The translations under genes and the position numbers were made by a program. Below, in pieces: positions 25,747-37,127 of a stretch of DNA of 64,000 bases. The notes beneath the pieces were generated by a model. The model was not told the DNA's origin and did no database searches. It was given only the letters and a program-made list of their open reading frames with translations. Numbering within the stretch: position 1 is the first letter of the stretch; every line of letters starts with the position of its first letter. Source of the DNA: Caecitellus pseudoparvulus. Its lineage: Eukaryota > Bigyra: Bicosoecida. The DNA lies in the NCBI GenBank assembly GCA_965644315.1, contig CBFFRQ010000054.1, positions 186,001-250,000 on the forward strand, written 5' to 3'.

Positions 25747-26946
25747 TCACGGTGCCGGGTGGGACAGGAAATGCCCCATGCCTGCCTCGTAATTCCGCAC
25801 ACTGTACCCGAGAGAAGTCAACACCAGCGTCGCCAGGGACTGTGAAAGAGGGGGGGAGGAGAGGGTGGCTCAACGCAATGCAGCGCGGGATGCAGCATCG
25901 CCCGCCGTCACGCACACTGCGCATGCCCGATTGGCACACGGTGATGATGGGTGGTGCGTTGCCAGGCGGCGCCAGGCCGGCCTCGCCCAGCAACGCCAAC
26001 ACCTCCTCTGCAGGGCGCAGCGTCGGCGCGCCGCCATCGCCCGGAGTCATGTCGCAGAATTCCGTGTGTGGCACACACAGCGCGCCCGGGATGTGCCCGC
26101 CCACGGGGTTACCGCGCAGGTCCACGCCTTCAAATTCCGCAGCACTCCGCACATCCAGCACCAGGCTGCCCTCTGGCGCGCCCCCCGCCAGACGGGCCCA
26201 GTCACTGGATGGCCAGTACAACTCGGTGGGCCCAGGCAGCGGCGCCGCCGCCTCACGCGTCGCGGCGAGGTCGCGAGCAACTTTCAGCGCCGCGGCGGGC
26301 GGTGGAGGGGGGGCCAACCCCTCCACACCCCTGTGCCCGCCTGGCAACACCCACACATCCCGCAGGCCATATGCCTTGAGCAGCCACCACAGGCGTGCTG
26401 AAGGCATGAGGCCGAAGGCGTCTGTCAGCACCACGGTACTGTCCAGTGTGATGCCCAGTGCGTCCATGAGGGGGCGCATCTCATCAGGGCCCAGCGCATC
26501 GTGGGCTGTGGTGTGCAAGGGGAGGGGGAGTGTGATGAGGATGTGTATGCCGAACCAGTGAGCCGTGCGTGACCAGACCACGCACGGGAAATGGCGGACT
26601 TGGTGTCGGGGAGCTCTTGCAAGGGCCAGGCGCTAGGCAGAGCCAGTGGCAGACCGGCGATGACTGAGAGGTCCAGTATCCGCACCTGTACCGGCCGCGG
26701 GCGGGGCAAGGGAGTGTTGGCGTGGTGCGGAAAATGACGTGGCCCGCAGCACGCTGCAGCTTCCCAGCGCACCTGTGTGCTGGTGTGCGTGTCCCGCGTC
26801 CCGCCGTTCATCAACTCATTGAAATCTGAAGCAGGTTTCAAGCTGCCCGTGCTGGGGTACCCCAGACCCAGCGCCAAAGAGCTGCAAGCCCTCGTGAGTG
26901 TTGTAGCGACATGCCGCCCTGCAGCAGCCCGGCAAGAAGACAGCAT
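25747..26946 (-). CDS. Two-domain rhodanese, thiosulfate/3-mercaptopyruvate sulfurtransferase, probably mitochondrial
   Basis: Four exons, 26773-26946, 26586-26685, 25916-26505 and 25747-25839, give 318 residues; all junctions are phase-compatible. Donors are CAG|GTGCGC, CCC|GTGCGTGG and AGT|GTGCGTGAC. Acceptors are GGTACAG, CACCACAG and CTTTCACAG. Splicing restores the inactive N-terminal rhodanese domain (VRILDLSV, AISPHDALGPDEM, LWWLLKAYGLRDVWVLPGG) and the catalytic C-terminal domain (LVLDVRSAAEFEG, GGHIPGA, CQSGMRS). The last exon encodes SLATLVLTSLGY and NYEAGMGHFLSHP. The predicted catalytic cysteine is about C282. The first 29 residues (MLSSCRAAAGRHVATTLTRA...) form an Arg/Ser/Ala-rich presequence. 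Substrate (thiosulfate or mercaptopyruvate) cannot be decided: the CQSGMR loop differs from both standard loops. Confidence 0.85.
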
Positions 26947-27168
26947 GCTGGAGCAGTGACAGCCGTCTCTCAAATACAAACACCCGAACGAACGTCATTT
27001 CATGGTGTCAGAGTGTGGAAATTGGCCCGTCCACTCAGCACGGGGTGCCCTGCACGCGCAGTGAAGGGGCAGCGAAGGGGAGAGCACGCACCAGCGTTTC
27101 ACGCGAAACACCGCGCAGCCAGTCCTCCCACTTGTGTGCCACGGACTGACGCACGCCAGCACCCCTTC

Positions 27169-28471
27169 ATGGCAGCGGCAGCCACTGCAGCCTCTGCTGC
27201 AGACCCCACCTCCTTCGTCATCGGCGAGGGCAAGTTCGTGAAGGACGAGTTCGCAGTGTACAGCAACGGGGTGGCACGGCATGGGAGGCAGAAAGTGTTT
27301 GCCGTGGACCCAGCTGACCTGCAGCGGGGCGCCATGATCGGCCGAGGCGTGTCCTCTGTCGTGCAGCTGGCGCTGCACAAGCCCACGCAGACTGTCCTGG
27401 CGCTGAAGGTGGGCTCTGCCCGTCGCCGCGACGCAGCTTCTGGCCAGGCCGCACACTGCCTCCCGTTCCCGGCGCATGCAGATCATGAACGTCTTTGACA
27501 AGTCCAAGCGGCATCAACTCATCCGGGAGTTGACTGCGCTGTACGACGCCGACTGCCATGCGTTGGTGCAGTTCTTCGGCGCCTTTTACAACGAGGTGCG
27601 TTGCAACGCAGGCAGCCAGCAGCTCACACCTCGCACCCAGCGCCAGAACGCCCGACTCCCCCCCCTGCGCCAGGGCGAAATCACGCTGTGCTTGGAGTAC
27701 ATGGATGGAGGCAGTCTGTCCCATGTGTTGACGCAGGTGGGACCCATGCCAGAGGACGCGATCGCCGCCATTGGCTACCAGGTGCTGTGGGGGCTGGCCT
27801 ACATGAAGCACGAGAAACGCCTGCACCGAGACCTGAAGCCCTCCAACCTCCTCCTCGCGTCAGACGGCAGGGTGAAGCTGAGTGACTTTGGCGTGTCAGC
27901 CGACCTGCGCTCCAGCATCGGCGTGGCCACGTCAGTCACAGGCACCTTTGCGTACCTCTCACCCGAACGCATCAAGCACGAAGCGTACTCTTTCCCTGCT
28001 GACATCTGGGCGTTTGGCCTGTGTCTGCTGGAGGCTGCTCACGGGGCATACCCCTACCCCCTCGCCAGCTCCAAGTCCTACATCGAGCTGGCAGACGCCA
28101 TTGTCAACGGGGACGTCCCCGCCGCCCCCCCTCACGCCTCGCCAGAGCTCGTGCAGCTGCTGGGCCTGTGTCTGCACAAGGAGCCTGAGCAGCGCATGCC
28201 GCCCGATGTGTTGCTGGGGTCGCCCTTCTTCACCAGCCACGGCATCAAGGACCTGGCCACCGCCACGGCCACCCTGCGGGCATGGGTGGCCCGAGTGCGC
28301 TCTGGAGGGGGGGCGGCGACGGACTTGTCCCCTGCACCGGAAGGGGCGGTCGCATCCCTGGCAGCTGCGACGAGTCCCCCGCAGGGCGCGTCGACTGAGG
28401 TCGTGGGGGGTGTCCCTGCTTCTGCCCCAGGGGGCGACGGGGAGGAGGATGACGTCACACTGGCCGGTTGA
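27169..28471 (+). CDS. MAP kinase kinase (STE7/MKK family, plant group A-like)
   Basis: Dual-specificity kinase of a MAPK cascade. Exons 27169-27408, 27482-27595 and 27674-28471 (donors AAG|GTGGGC and GAG|GTGCGT; acceptors GCATGCAG and CTGCGCCAG; all phase 0) give 383 residues. Glycine loop IGRGVSSVVQLAL, catalytic lysine LALK, then IMNVFDKSKRHQLIREL across the first junction; hinge LEYMDGGSLSHVL; catalytic loop HRDLKPSNLL; DFG in LSDFGVSADL; activation loop SSIGVATSVTGTFAYLSPERI; DIWAFGLCLLE. The activation loop has the S/T-x5-S/T spacing of plant MKKs. The N-terminal FVIGEGKFVKDEFAVYSNGV resembles the segment ahead of the kinase domain in plant MKK1/2/6. The C-terminal 60 residues are low-complexity. 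Confidence 0.92.
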
Positions 28472-28498
28472 AGGGGGGTGGGGGGTGGGATGGTTTCA

Positions 28499-28557
28499 TA
28501 CTGGCCAGGCGGGTGTGGTTAGATGGGCGATAGTCTCCTACTGGCCAGGCGGGTGTG
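28499..28557. repeat. Two direct copies of a 19-bp repeat, 40-bp period
   Basis: TACTGGCCAGGCGGGTGTG occurs at 28499-28517 and 28539-28557. A weaker relative (CACTGGCCGGTTG) overlaps the MAPKK stop codon at about 28459-28471. This lies in the probable 3' UTR. Confidence 0.8.
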
Positions 28558-29363
28558 ATGGGGGGCTGTGACACGTCACACACAGTGCCAACACCACTGC
28601 GCCGTGAACGCCAGTGCCGCACCGCCCGCCCTGCCGCCCCCCCGCCTGCTCCTTTCAGAGGATGCACCTAGCAGATTGGGGATGCGGGAACTGACCCCCT
28701 CGTCGCCCAGTACAGGCGATTTCAAACCCTGTAGCGGGGCGCCAGCTCATGTTGTGGCGCCGCTTTTGAACCCGGCTCCAGCTCCCAGGCTTGCTCGGCG
28801 GCAGCCCTGCACTGCGGGGCACCGCTTTACGGTTGAAGTCAAGCAGAATCTTCCAATGTATTTATTTGCGTCATGATGCACCGCTTGCGATAACTCTTCG
28901 TTGGTTTAGATCCGCAGACATTATGCTCCCAGGAATTGATGGCATTGGAGTTCGGCATCTCGCGTCTCATGCTTTGCCTCACAGCCCATTCTACGTGACT
29001 AATATAATGTACATGAAAGCAGATTAAGCTTGCAATTCAGGCTTGCGACGCAGGTGCAGTGCTCACTTCCGTGAGGCTCAGCAAGGTATTTGTGTTGGCT
29101 TCCAATTTCCGCAGGCGAGGATACCCGATGCGCATTGCGACACACGAGACCATTCCATACCGCACTGCAAAACGTTGATGAGTTATCAAACATCGCCGAT
29201 GATTAAATTCACTTGCTTGGGTACTCTACTCGGTACTCTGTCTATTCAGGCGCTGTCTGGCTAGGGGCTGTGCGTTGTCCTTGTGCACTGGCTTTTCGAG
29301 GGCCACGACAACCCACAGCAAGAAGAGACAACCCAGGCCACGGAGAGTGCAATCAACGCCACA
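28558..29363. other. Intergenic, AT-richer flank of the hAT-like gene
   Basis: About 800 bp. Composition falls noticeably in GC from about 28830 onward, matching the hAT-like gene that follows and suggesting a transposon flank. I found no clear terminal inverted repeat or 8-bp target duplication. Confidence 0.4.
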
Positions 29364-31853
29364 ATGGATGCGGAGAGAAGCTGCGCATCGCCCCAGAGCA
29401 TGGGCCTCCCGGCCATGCAGTCAGCGTTTGCGGCACACGCTGCGGCTGTCGGCATCACGCCAACGCAGCTTGAGGGCTTCCTCACGCCTGAGACGCTGGC
29501 AATGCTGCCGTGCTTGCAGGAGACGCGGTCACTGCCTGCCATGTACAGCGACCTTGCAGTTGAGGCTGTTCGCACAGTGAGAGTCGTCGCTCATGCAGTG
29601 AGGGTTTCTGGCCGCACGTTTGCGCTCGAGGTTGATGACACTCTTGCTGCCACGGGTGCGGAGCACCTGAGCGCAGTGGTGGTCCACTGCCCTGGAGCGC
29701 TCGCCAAGCCAAGGGTGGTTCGAATCTTTGCAGCTGCTGAATTGCAGACTGCCACGCACATGGCTGGCATGCTCCTGCAGTGCTGTGTCGAGCTGGGCCT
29801 GCCAATCGGTCGCCTGAGCTGTGTTCTGGGCGACAACGCTGCACTCCTGGCGAAAGCAGTGCGTACGCTGCGAGGCATTGGACAGGCTGAGTGGCAGGCG
29901 CTGGCCTCACCTTGCGCCTTGCCGACCGCCAGTGACATGTGTGCCAGCCAGGGAGTCACGCTTGACCTGTGTTCGCGTTGTGCTGCGGAGTCAGACGACG
30001 CGGCACGTGACTCGGCGGATGGAACTCCCACCAGCACTGTGATCGACTCCGGTGCATCCTGTGCGGCACTCGCTGCTGCTACTGGTGTAGATGTGGGGGA
30101 CGAAGGCATGGAAACTATTGCGCGTCGACTCATGGGCCTCCCACCGACAGACTCGGACGCAGCGGAAGACTTGCAGACTGCAGACAGCATCAACGCTGCC
30201 TTGCTGGTGCGAGTTGATGCACCTGATCACTCGCTTGAGGCAGGCGGCAGCTTCAAGCGCGTGTCCGTGGCAGAGCTGCGGGGGGAGCTGAACCGGATGG
30301 CCGCCCCCAGGGCTGGCGAGCCGTGGAGCGGGCTTTCACCACTGCGCGACCTCAGGCACCACGTGCGTCTGGACCAGGCCTTGAACTTGGTGAACCAAGC
30401 AGTGCAGGAACCCTTCCGGAGCTTGCCTGCGATACTGTCAACGATGGCTGCGCTGGGGCCAGGCGGGATGAGAACCAGGCTGCAAGCTAGGCTCCAGGCG
30501 GGCGGAGCGTGGAGCAGGCGCTTTTCCTTTGACGAGGCCAAGTGGGGTTCGAGGGCAGTCGCCATGGAGGCCATCTTCGAAAAACGTGCCGCGATCCTGC
30601 GAGTGGCCAAGGAAGAGCTGTCGCGAGGAGATGAGAAGCTTGAGGGTTCTCAACTGGATGCTCTGCGTGCCGCAGCAAGTGTGCTCACCGACACCAGAGC
30701 GATGGTTGAGCTTGCAGTCGCGATGAGCGTTCTGAGGCTGGTCAACTCAGCGATCGTTGCGTTTACAGGACGTTGCCCCTCACCGGACGCTCTGGAGAGG
30801 TTGTCCAAATTGCCACTCGTGCTGCGAACCCTTTTCGGAACAAAGGAGCTGTCTGAGAAGCACGTGCGTGAAGTGTGGACTCAAGTCGTTCCGGCTGAAG
30901 CACAGTCTCAGCGTTCCTGCTCGGGTTTGGGGCTCTTCCTGGATGATCCAGCTCGAGCAAGCTTTGAAGGTAGCGGGACGTGTCGGCCCGAGTTCTCTGT
31001 GAGCGACGACACCAACTCTGCCGTGAAGGAGATTGCAGAGATGCTGTGTACCTCTGTGTCGTCAGCGATTGAAGAGCTAAACCAGCGCGCGTTGGCTATC
31101 ACGACGCAGCAAGCTGTTCAGGCTGCGCTTGATCCGACTGGGGACGCCAAGGCGGGGTTTGAGCTCGCCAAGGCATGCCTCCAAGCGCCTCAAACCTCAG
31201 AGACGCTGACCATCGTCGACGTTGCGAGGCATGCGGGACTGCTTCGCTCCGATGCAGGCGACCTAGCGCACACGAAGCTGCAGGCGGACTTCGCCTTGTT
31301 CCTGTCACGTCCAAGCCCAGAACGACGAGCCACGGGTCGTGAGTTTTCGAGAGAGTTCCCTGAGGATGCATGGAGAACGAATCAGATGAAGCACTACCCT
31401 GCCTTGCAACGCCTAGCCCAAGAAGCGTGGCTGGTACCTCAGGCGCCCAAGCCAGCGAACCACGATTCACCAACTGGCACAACGTTTTTCATAGACACCC
31501 GTCACATCAAATTAAGCGGCGAGTGCATCAACTCTCAGTTGATCCTGCGCGCCAACAGCGACCTTGTCGAAGCAGCACTAGGGTACACGCTGCGAGAATC
31601 CTCCGTCACGCCATCGCCCCCCAGCTGTCGTACAGTGCTGGGGAGGGGTGCGGAGTCGCAGCAGCGAGGGACCAAACGCCCTCGCTCTGTCGCCCTGGAT
31701 GACGCGCTGTTTCCTTCGCTGTTTGCATCCGTTGCAACTGATGACCCGTGGGCTGACAGCCCGGCCTATGCATCACCCGCGCTCTCTGACGAGAGTGCCC
31801 ATCACAGGCAGCGCCGATGCAGAGCCTATTCCTATGACACCGACGAAGAGTGA
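29364..31853 (+). CDS. Degenerate or domesticated hAT-superfamily transposase-like protein
   Basis: Intronless frame of 829 residues from the first in-frame ATG at 29364. The segment FALEVDDTLAATG (about residue 88 of this start) and LSCVLGDNAALLAKAV (about 152) fit the first two acidic positions of the RNase H fold. The C-terminal part, about 660-740 (AWRTNQMKHYPALQRLAQEA, then LVPQAP, FFIDTRHIKLSGECINSQL and ILRANSDLVEA), follows the hAT dimerisation pattern W-YP-LA-L-P-(ER-FS)-R-L-N-L. The usual SA-ER-FS core is not conserved. Base composition and codon use are less GC-biased than in its neighbours, consistent with later arrival. A nuclear-type basic patch (RGTKRPRSV) and an acidic end follow the dimerisation region. 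The frame is intact, so it is either recently active or exapted. Confidence 0.6.
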   Translation: MDAERSCASPQSMGLPAMQSAFAAHAAAVGITPTQLEGFLTPETLAMLPCLQETRSLPAMYSDLAVEAVRTVRVVAHAVRVSGRTFALEVDDTLAATGAEHLSAVVVHCPGALAKPRVVRIFAAAELQTATHMAGMLLQCCVELGLPIGRLSCVLGDNAALLAKAVRTLRGIGQAEWQALASPCALPTASDMCASQGVTLDLCSRCAAESDDAARDSADGTPTSTVIDSGASCAALAAATGVDVGDEGMETIARRLMGLPPTDSDAAEDLQTADSINAALLVRVDAPDHSLEAGGSFKRVSVAELRGELNRMAAPRAGEPWSGLSPLRDLRHHVRLDQALNLVNQAVQEPFRSLPAILSTMAALGPGGMRTRLQARLQAGGAWSRRFSFDEAKWGSRAVAMEAIFEKRAAILRVAKEELSRGDEKLEGSQLDALRAAASVLTDTRAMVELAVAMSVLRLVNSAIVAFTGRCPSPDALERLSKLPLVLRTLFGTKELSEKHVREVWTQVVPAEAQSQRSCSGLGLFLDDPARASFEGSGTCRPEFSVSDDTNSAVKEIAEMLCTSVSSAIEELNQRALAITTQQAVQAALDPTGDAKAGFELAKACLQAPQTSETLTIVDVARHAGLLRSDAGDLAHTKLQADFALFLSRPSPERRATGREFSREFPEDAWRTNQMKHYPALQRLAQEAWLVPQAPKPANHDSPTGTTFFIDTRHIKLSGECINSQLILRANSDLVEAALGYTLRESSVTPSPPSCRTVLGRGAESQQRGTKRPRSVALDDALFPSLFASVATDDPWADSPAYASPALSDESAHHRQRRCRAYSYDTDEE

Positions 31854-32320
31854 ACTTGCCCATGGTACCCTTTTTGCTTTAGACTTGGCAATGTGTATCG
31901 GCATCGTGCCTGGGCAGGCGTGCGAAGGCCAGGATTTACAATTACGGCTCTGTGGCACGCCAACGGAAGCAACACGCCGTCGCGGGACTTGACAGAAAGG
32001 TTAATCCTTCCCCGCTTTAGTGTAGACTGCTGGTATTGCGGGATGCAAGGCGGTCGGTGTTCCCGAGGGGTGCCTTTGGCCGAAAGTGAGAAGCAATACC
32101 ACCAGCACCGTGGACCCGAATGAACAAACGCTGCACAACTCACCCTGCCTCCAAAACCCAACACTGGTGGAGCAGCCGAGACAACCAGGGCATGCATCAA
32201 TTTCCATTGCTCCTGCGTTTGCGCCCACCTCGCGCGCTGCAGCTGCACCACTCGCTTCGGCTGTAGGCGCTGCCGTTAACGTGGATCGGCAAGCCTGACT
32301 CCGGGCACCTGGCAAGCACC
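31854..32320. other. Intergenic: hAT-like 3' flank and NCAPD2 promoter
   Basis: About 470 bp, AT-richer on the left and GC-rich near the NCAPD2 start. No further feature seen. Confidence 0.4.
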
Positions 32321-35300
32321 ATGGAGTTCATCACGCCGGTGCACTTGGAGGACCTGGAACTGGACAAGCCTGGAAGACTCTCTGTGACGGATGTGCTGGA
32401 TGCTGCGGCCGTCGGGAACACAGACGGCATGCTGCCTTTGCTGGAGGGTGCGGAATTTGCGCAGCTCCCAGTATTTGCACAGTTGTGCACCCCGTCTGCG
32501 CTCCCTTTCCCGCTCATAGACGCAAGATTGGAGGTTCAGTCTGACTGCATGGTAATTTCGGAGGAACGCGTGTTCGACGCCGTGTATGGAGTGCTGCGGT
32601 GCGTGTCGTGCGCAGTTGCCGCAGCAGCATGCAACGCCATGAAACGCCACCAACGTTGTTGCTGCACAGGCACTGGGAAAGCGCCCACGCCACCGTGCAC
32701 CATGCAGCTGGCTGTGTCTTGTCAGAGGCGCTGACTGGCCTCCTGGCAATGCTGTCCGAAGACACGCTGGAAGTTGACTCTGCCCAGGCCAAGCTGGCGT
32801 TCAAGGCTGCTGTGTACCTCAGGGTAGAGTTCGCAGCTGCCGCACAACGGTCGTACACTGCCGAAGTGGCACGCGTAGCAGCCAAGAAGGGATCTTCCCG
32901 AGGGGTGCGTCATTGCCGGCACCCAAGCCTGTCCACAAACCCCGCCACACTGGCCGCACTCCCTTGCCGCCACAGAAACTCGTCGTGCCCAGCGCGAAAG
33001 CGGGCTTCGACTGGGCCGCGACCCGCATCAGCGTGTACACACAGCTGGTGCAGGCCAGTCTGGCCAACTTCAGCCATCTTTGGTCCGCGGGCGTCGTGGA
33101 GGAGGCGTGGGCAGGCCTCTTTCCCCGCGCTGCAGCGGCAGCCCTGGATGACGCCACGGCAACACGAGACAAGGCCTTGAGGCCGCTGCTGGCCCTGCTG
33201 CCATGCATCGCTGCCACACGTTGCCCCGCCGTGGCGTCCTCCGCCGCTGTCGGCATCATGACGCGGCTGCAGGTGCTGGAGCATGCCCCCAGTCACTTTG
33301 CAGCAGCGCTCGGCGAAGGCCTCGCTGGCGCACAGGCGGCAGATGTGGCAGAGGCCCTGCACTTGCCGCCAGAGGCAGCACATGCCTTGCGCCCGCTGGC
33401 ACCTCGCTTGGCCGACTTCCTGCGCGAACTGCTGGGCGAGCTGGGCCGCCTCGGGGACGGCGCGAGTGACTCGGCGTCCATGCGGAATTTGGGCGCCTTC
33501 CTCGCTGAGCTCGCGTCTGCTGCGCCGACGGCGCTGCTGCCGCACGTCAGCTCCCTGCACCGCCACTTGGACTCGCCGGCCTATGCGCTGCGAAACGCCG
33601 TCGTGACTGCACTCGCCACACTGCTGGCCGAGTGTTTCCACCCAGACGCAGGCAGTGCTGCTGGCGCAGGCGAACAGGGCGCCTCTGCGCCGCCCAGCGT
33701 GAGCGTGCGAGACACGCTGCTGGATATCCTCACCACGCGAGTCATGGACAAGCACGCCCTGGCTCGAGCCGCTGCCCTGCGCGCTTGGGCGAGCGTGGTG
33801 GCAGCAGGCGCCCTGCCCATGGCCCGCTGTGGCGATGTGGCGGCACTGGCGGCAGACCGCCTGCGGGACACCTCCTCCATCACGCGCCGAGCTGCCCTGG
33901 CCTTGCTGTGCGCGTGCATGGAGCACAACCCCTTTGCTGGGACACTTGTGCGGCGCCCTTTCCTGGCATTTGCTCGCGAGGCGGGGGCGTGGCTGGCCAC
34001 CCACACGACAGGTGACACGCGGCTGGGCGTGTTCAAGGTGCTGCAGGGTGTACTCGGTGCAGAGGAGGCACGCCAGGTGTGCCCCCCACCAACCCAGGAG
34101 CAGGCGGAGGCTGAGGCAGAGGCTGAGGCGGGGGAGGCCGCAGCCTCCAGCGAGCAAGACTCTGAGCACCCCGACACGGCCGCCCAGCTGCAGCGCCTGC
34201 AGTACGCGGCATGTGGCGGGCGGCTGCTGGATGCACTGGACGTGGCCATGCCAAGGGTGGCGGAGCTGCTGACGTCCGAGACGTCATCTGACGTCATCGC
34301 CGCTGTGCGGGCACTGTGTGTGGCGCGGGCCTTTGGCGTAGGCGGGAGTCACTCGGGCTTGCAGGCTGCGCTGAACCTGGTGTGGTCCAGCGAGCCAACG
34401 GTTGTGGCGGCAGTGACGGCCACCTTCGCACACCTGTACCTGACAGAGCCAGCTGAAGCAGCCAAGGCGAGGGGGGAGGAGGGTGGCCACGCCCTGGGCA
34501 GCCGGCGGTCGCAGGTGGTCGCAGACGACGAGGATGAGGGCGAGGACGAGGGCGAGGATGGGGGTGGCAAGGGCAAGGCGGGGGGGGGCTCCAGCCTCAA
34601 GCGCAAGGGGGGCGTGCTCGTGGGCGTGGATGGCTCCCCCCGCCTGCCCTGCCCGCCCGCCACAGCGGCTGCCAACCTCATCGCCCTGGCTGCTGGCGCG
34701 ACAGCTGCTGTGGCGGCATCCCTGGAGCAGCTGCTGCGGGTGCTGGCAGGGCGAGGGGAGGTGTCCACCGACGTCACTGACGCGCTGTGGGACTGTGTGG
34801 GGCGCGGCGCGGTGGCGCTTGGGGCGGGGGCTGGGCCCACTGACCCGCCCGTGGTGGGCGCACGCACCGCCATGTCCATCCTGCACATGCTCACGCCCGT
34901 CATGCCCGCCATCGTCAACTCCGAGACGGGGCTGACTCGACTGCGCTTCGTCCTGAAGCGTCCTCGGGATGGCGCAACCTTTGACTACCACCTGGCCCGC
35001 GAAGCCGCTGCCGCAGCGGCTGCAGGCATGTGCACCGTGCTGGGAGGGGCGCCGGGAACCCCTGCTGCCATCGCTGCCGCCGAGAGTGTCGATGTGGCAC
35101 GGGGGGCCGGTGCAGGGGGGCTGCTGGCCACCCAGGCCACCCGATCTGCGGCTGTGCAGAGTCTGCTGGGCAGTCTGGTGGCCCTGGTGGTGGGCGGGTG
35201 GGACGGCGGCATTGTGGATGACCCGGCCTGGTTCGGCGCCGCGGGGGCTGCCCTGGACGCGGTGTTCACGTTGTCCCCTCGCCCCGAGGCCGTGGTGGGT

Positions 35301-37127
35301 TCCCTCCTGCACACCATGCTCCTGACCGCCTTCCCGCCTGCGCCCACTGACGACGACGCAGAGGGGGAGGCCGCCCCGGCCACCGCCACTGCTGCAATCG
35401 GCCAAGATGCCCGCACGTGGTCCGGAGATGCCCTGGCCTCTGCGGCTGCGGAGGGCGCCGTCCCCACGCCGCTCCTGGCGCGCCTGCTCTTCGTGGGCGG
35501 CCACGCGGCGCTGAAGCTGCTCGTGCACGCCGAAACGCTTGGGCGGGCGGTGAAACGCATCCGGGGAGGCGTCAGCGACAAACTCGTGCGTGCATCTGTC
35601 GCTGCCAAGGCCAAGAAGCGGGGCAAGCGGCTCAGTCGGCGCCTGAGCCGCGGCAGTGTGGGCAGTGCCGCCAGCAGTCCCGGTGGCGGGGGGGGCGCTC
35701 TGCAGAAGGAGGATATTGAGGAGCAGCTGGGCGGCGGCGGCGTGACGGCTGACGCGGAGGAGGAGGCGGTCACCGCCCTGGCCGCCGTGGGCATCGTGCA
35801 GGATGCGCTGCTGGGGCTGTTTGGGCCCCTGCTGCAAGCTGTCGTGGCGGATGAGGGGGGGGCCTTCGGACCAGCCTCCACCGGCGGCGGGGATGACGAG
35901 GCGCCCCCGCCGCCACACACCCTCTCCCTGCACCGCGCTGCCATGTTGTCCCTGACCAAGTGCATGGCGGTGAGTCGGGTGTTCTGCGAAGAGCAGCTGC
36001 CCCTCCTCTTCACCGCTCTGGAGCGCTCCCCCGACGCCACCCTGCGCATCACCCTCGTCGTGGCGCTGGGCGACTTGACGGTGCGCTTCCCGAACCTGCT
36101 GGAGCCGTGGAACGCCCGTCTGTACAGGTGTCTGCGGGACCCACACGTGGGTGTCCGGCGCAACGCTCTGAACGTGCTGTCCCACCTCGTCCTCAATGAC
36201 ATGATCAAGGTGCGGGGGACGCTGGCGGAGATCGCCGCCCTCCTGGCCGACACGACGCCCGGCATCGCCGCCACGGCGCGGGTGTTTTTCCAGGACCTCT
36301 CCCGGCGCACCAACAACCCCGTGTACAACCTCCTGCCTGACACGCTGTCCTGCCTGTGGCAACACCCGGCGCTGGACCCGCCTGCCTTCCGTGCCATCAT
36401 GCGTTTCCTGCTCACCTGCGTCAACAAAGAGAAACACATCGACGGGCTGGTGGAGAAGTTCGCACACCGCTTCGCAGTGGGCGACGACACCGCCACGTGG
36501 CAGGCCAACGCCTTCTGCTTGGCGCAGCTAGCGCCCCGCCTGGGCGAGAAGGGTGTCCGGAAACTGGTGGAGGCCTTCCCCGTGTACAAGCGCTGCCTGG
36601 GCGACGCCGGCGTGGCGGAGGCCTTTGCCACCCTCGTCACGGCAGCCCAGAAGGTCGCCAGTGCAAAGGGCGGCGCCATGACGGCTGCTGTGGAGGAGTG
36701 GGCGACTGCCATCGACGGCGCCGCCGCCGGCGCCAGCTCCCAGCAAGACGTGCAGCGCCGTGCGGCTGCAGCCCTGCGCACGAAAACCGCCCGAGACGCA
36801 GCTGCCGCATCGGCGGAGCAGGCTGAGGAGGCAGTGGCCGCGGCGCTCGCTGCGCGAGAGGCGGCAGCAGCGGAGGCTGCCGCGACTGCCAAGCGGTCTC
36901 GGGCGAGCCAGGCCAGCGCACGGGCTGCTGCCGCACGGCGCAAGGCAGCTGCACAGGCGGCGGCGAGCGACAGCGACGCATCGGACAGTGACGGATCGGT
37001 GGGCTTCCTGGATGAGAACGCGGCACCGCCGAGTGAGGCTGCGAGTGGGCGGGGTGCCAAGGGCGGTGGGGCTGCGGCGAGGCGCAGGGGGGGCAGCGGC
37101 AAAGCCTTGCGGACACGGCAAGCTTGA
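32321..37127 (+). CDS. NCAPD2: Condensin complex subunit 1 (NCAPD2/CNAP1/Ycs4)
   Basis: HEAT-repeat subunit of condensin I, needed for mitotic chromosome compaction. Exons 32321-32598, 32670-32904 and 32976-37127 (donors CG|GTGCGTGTC and GGG|GTGCGTCAT; acceptors GCTGCACAG and GCCGCCACAG) join in phase to give 1,554 residues, somewhat longer than the usual 1,400. The ATG is in CACCATGG. The C-terminal Cnd1 signature is clear: LRITLVVALGDLTVRFPNLL, LYRCLRDPHVGVRRNALNVL, HLVLNDMIKVRG, RVFFQDLSRRTNNPVYNLLP and VNKEKHIDGLVEKFAHRF. An acidic then Lys/Gly insert (EDEGEDEGED...) sits at about residues 675-700 and an Ala-rich basic/acidic tail closes the protein, as in other eukaryotes. Confidence 0.95.

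Noticed and set aside
28568-28876. 102-codon plus-strand frame after the MAPKK
   Set aside because: Low-complexity Pro/Ala composition, no motif, and it lies in a probable 3' UTR/transposon flank.
15050-33490. Recurring TTCCGCA / TGCGGAA-type strings as a possible regulatory or branch-point motif
   Set aside because: Most instances fall in coding sequence (as Arg-Asn or Ala-Glu-Phe codons). The few non-coding ones have no consistent position relative to starts or splice sites.
34284-36467. 727-codon minus-strand frame inside NCAPD2
   Set aside because: Antisense shadow of a GC-rich conserved gene; no recognisable domain.
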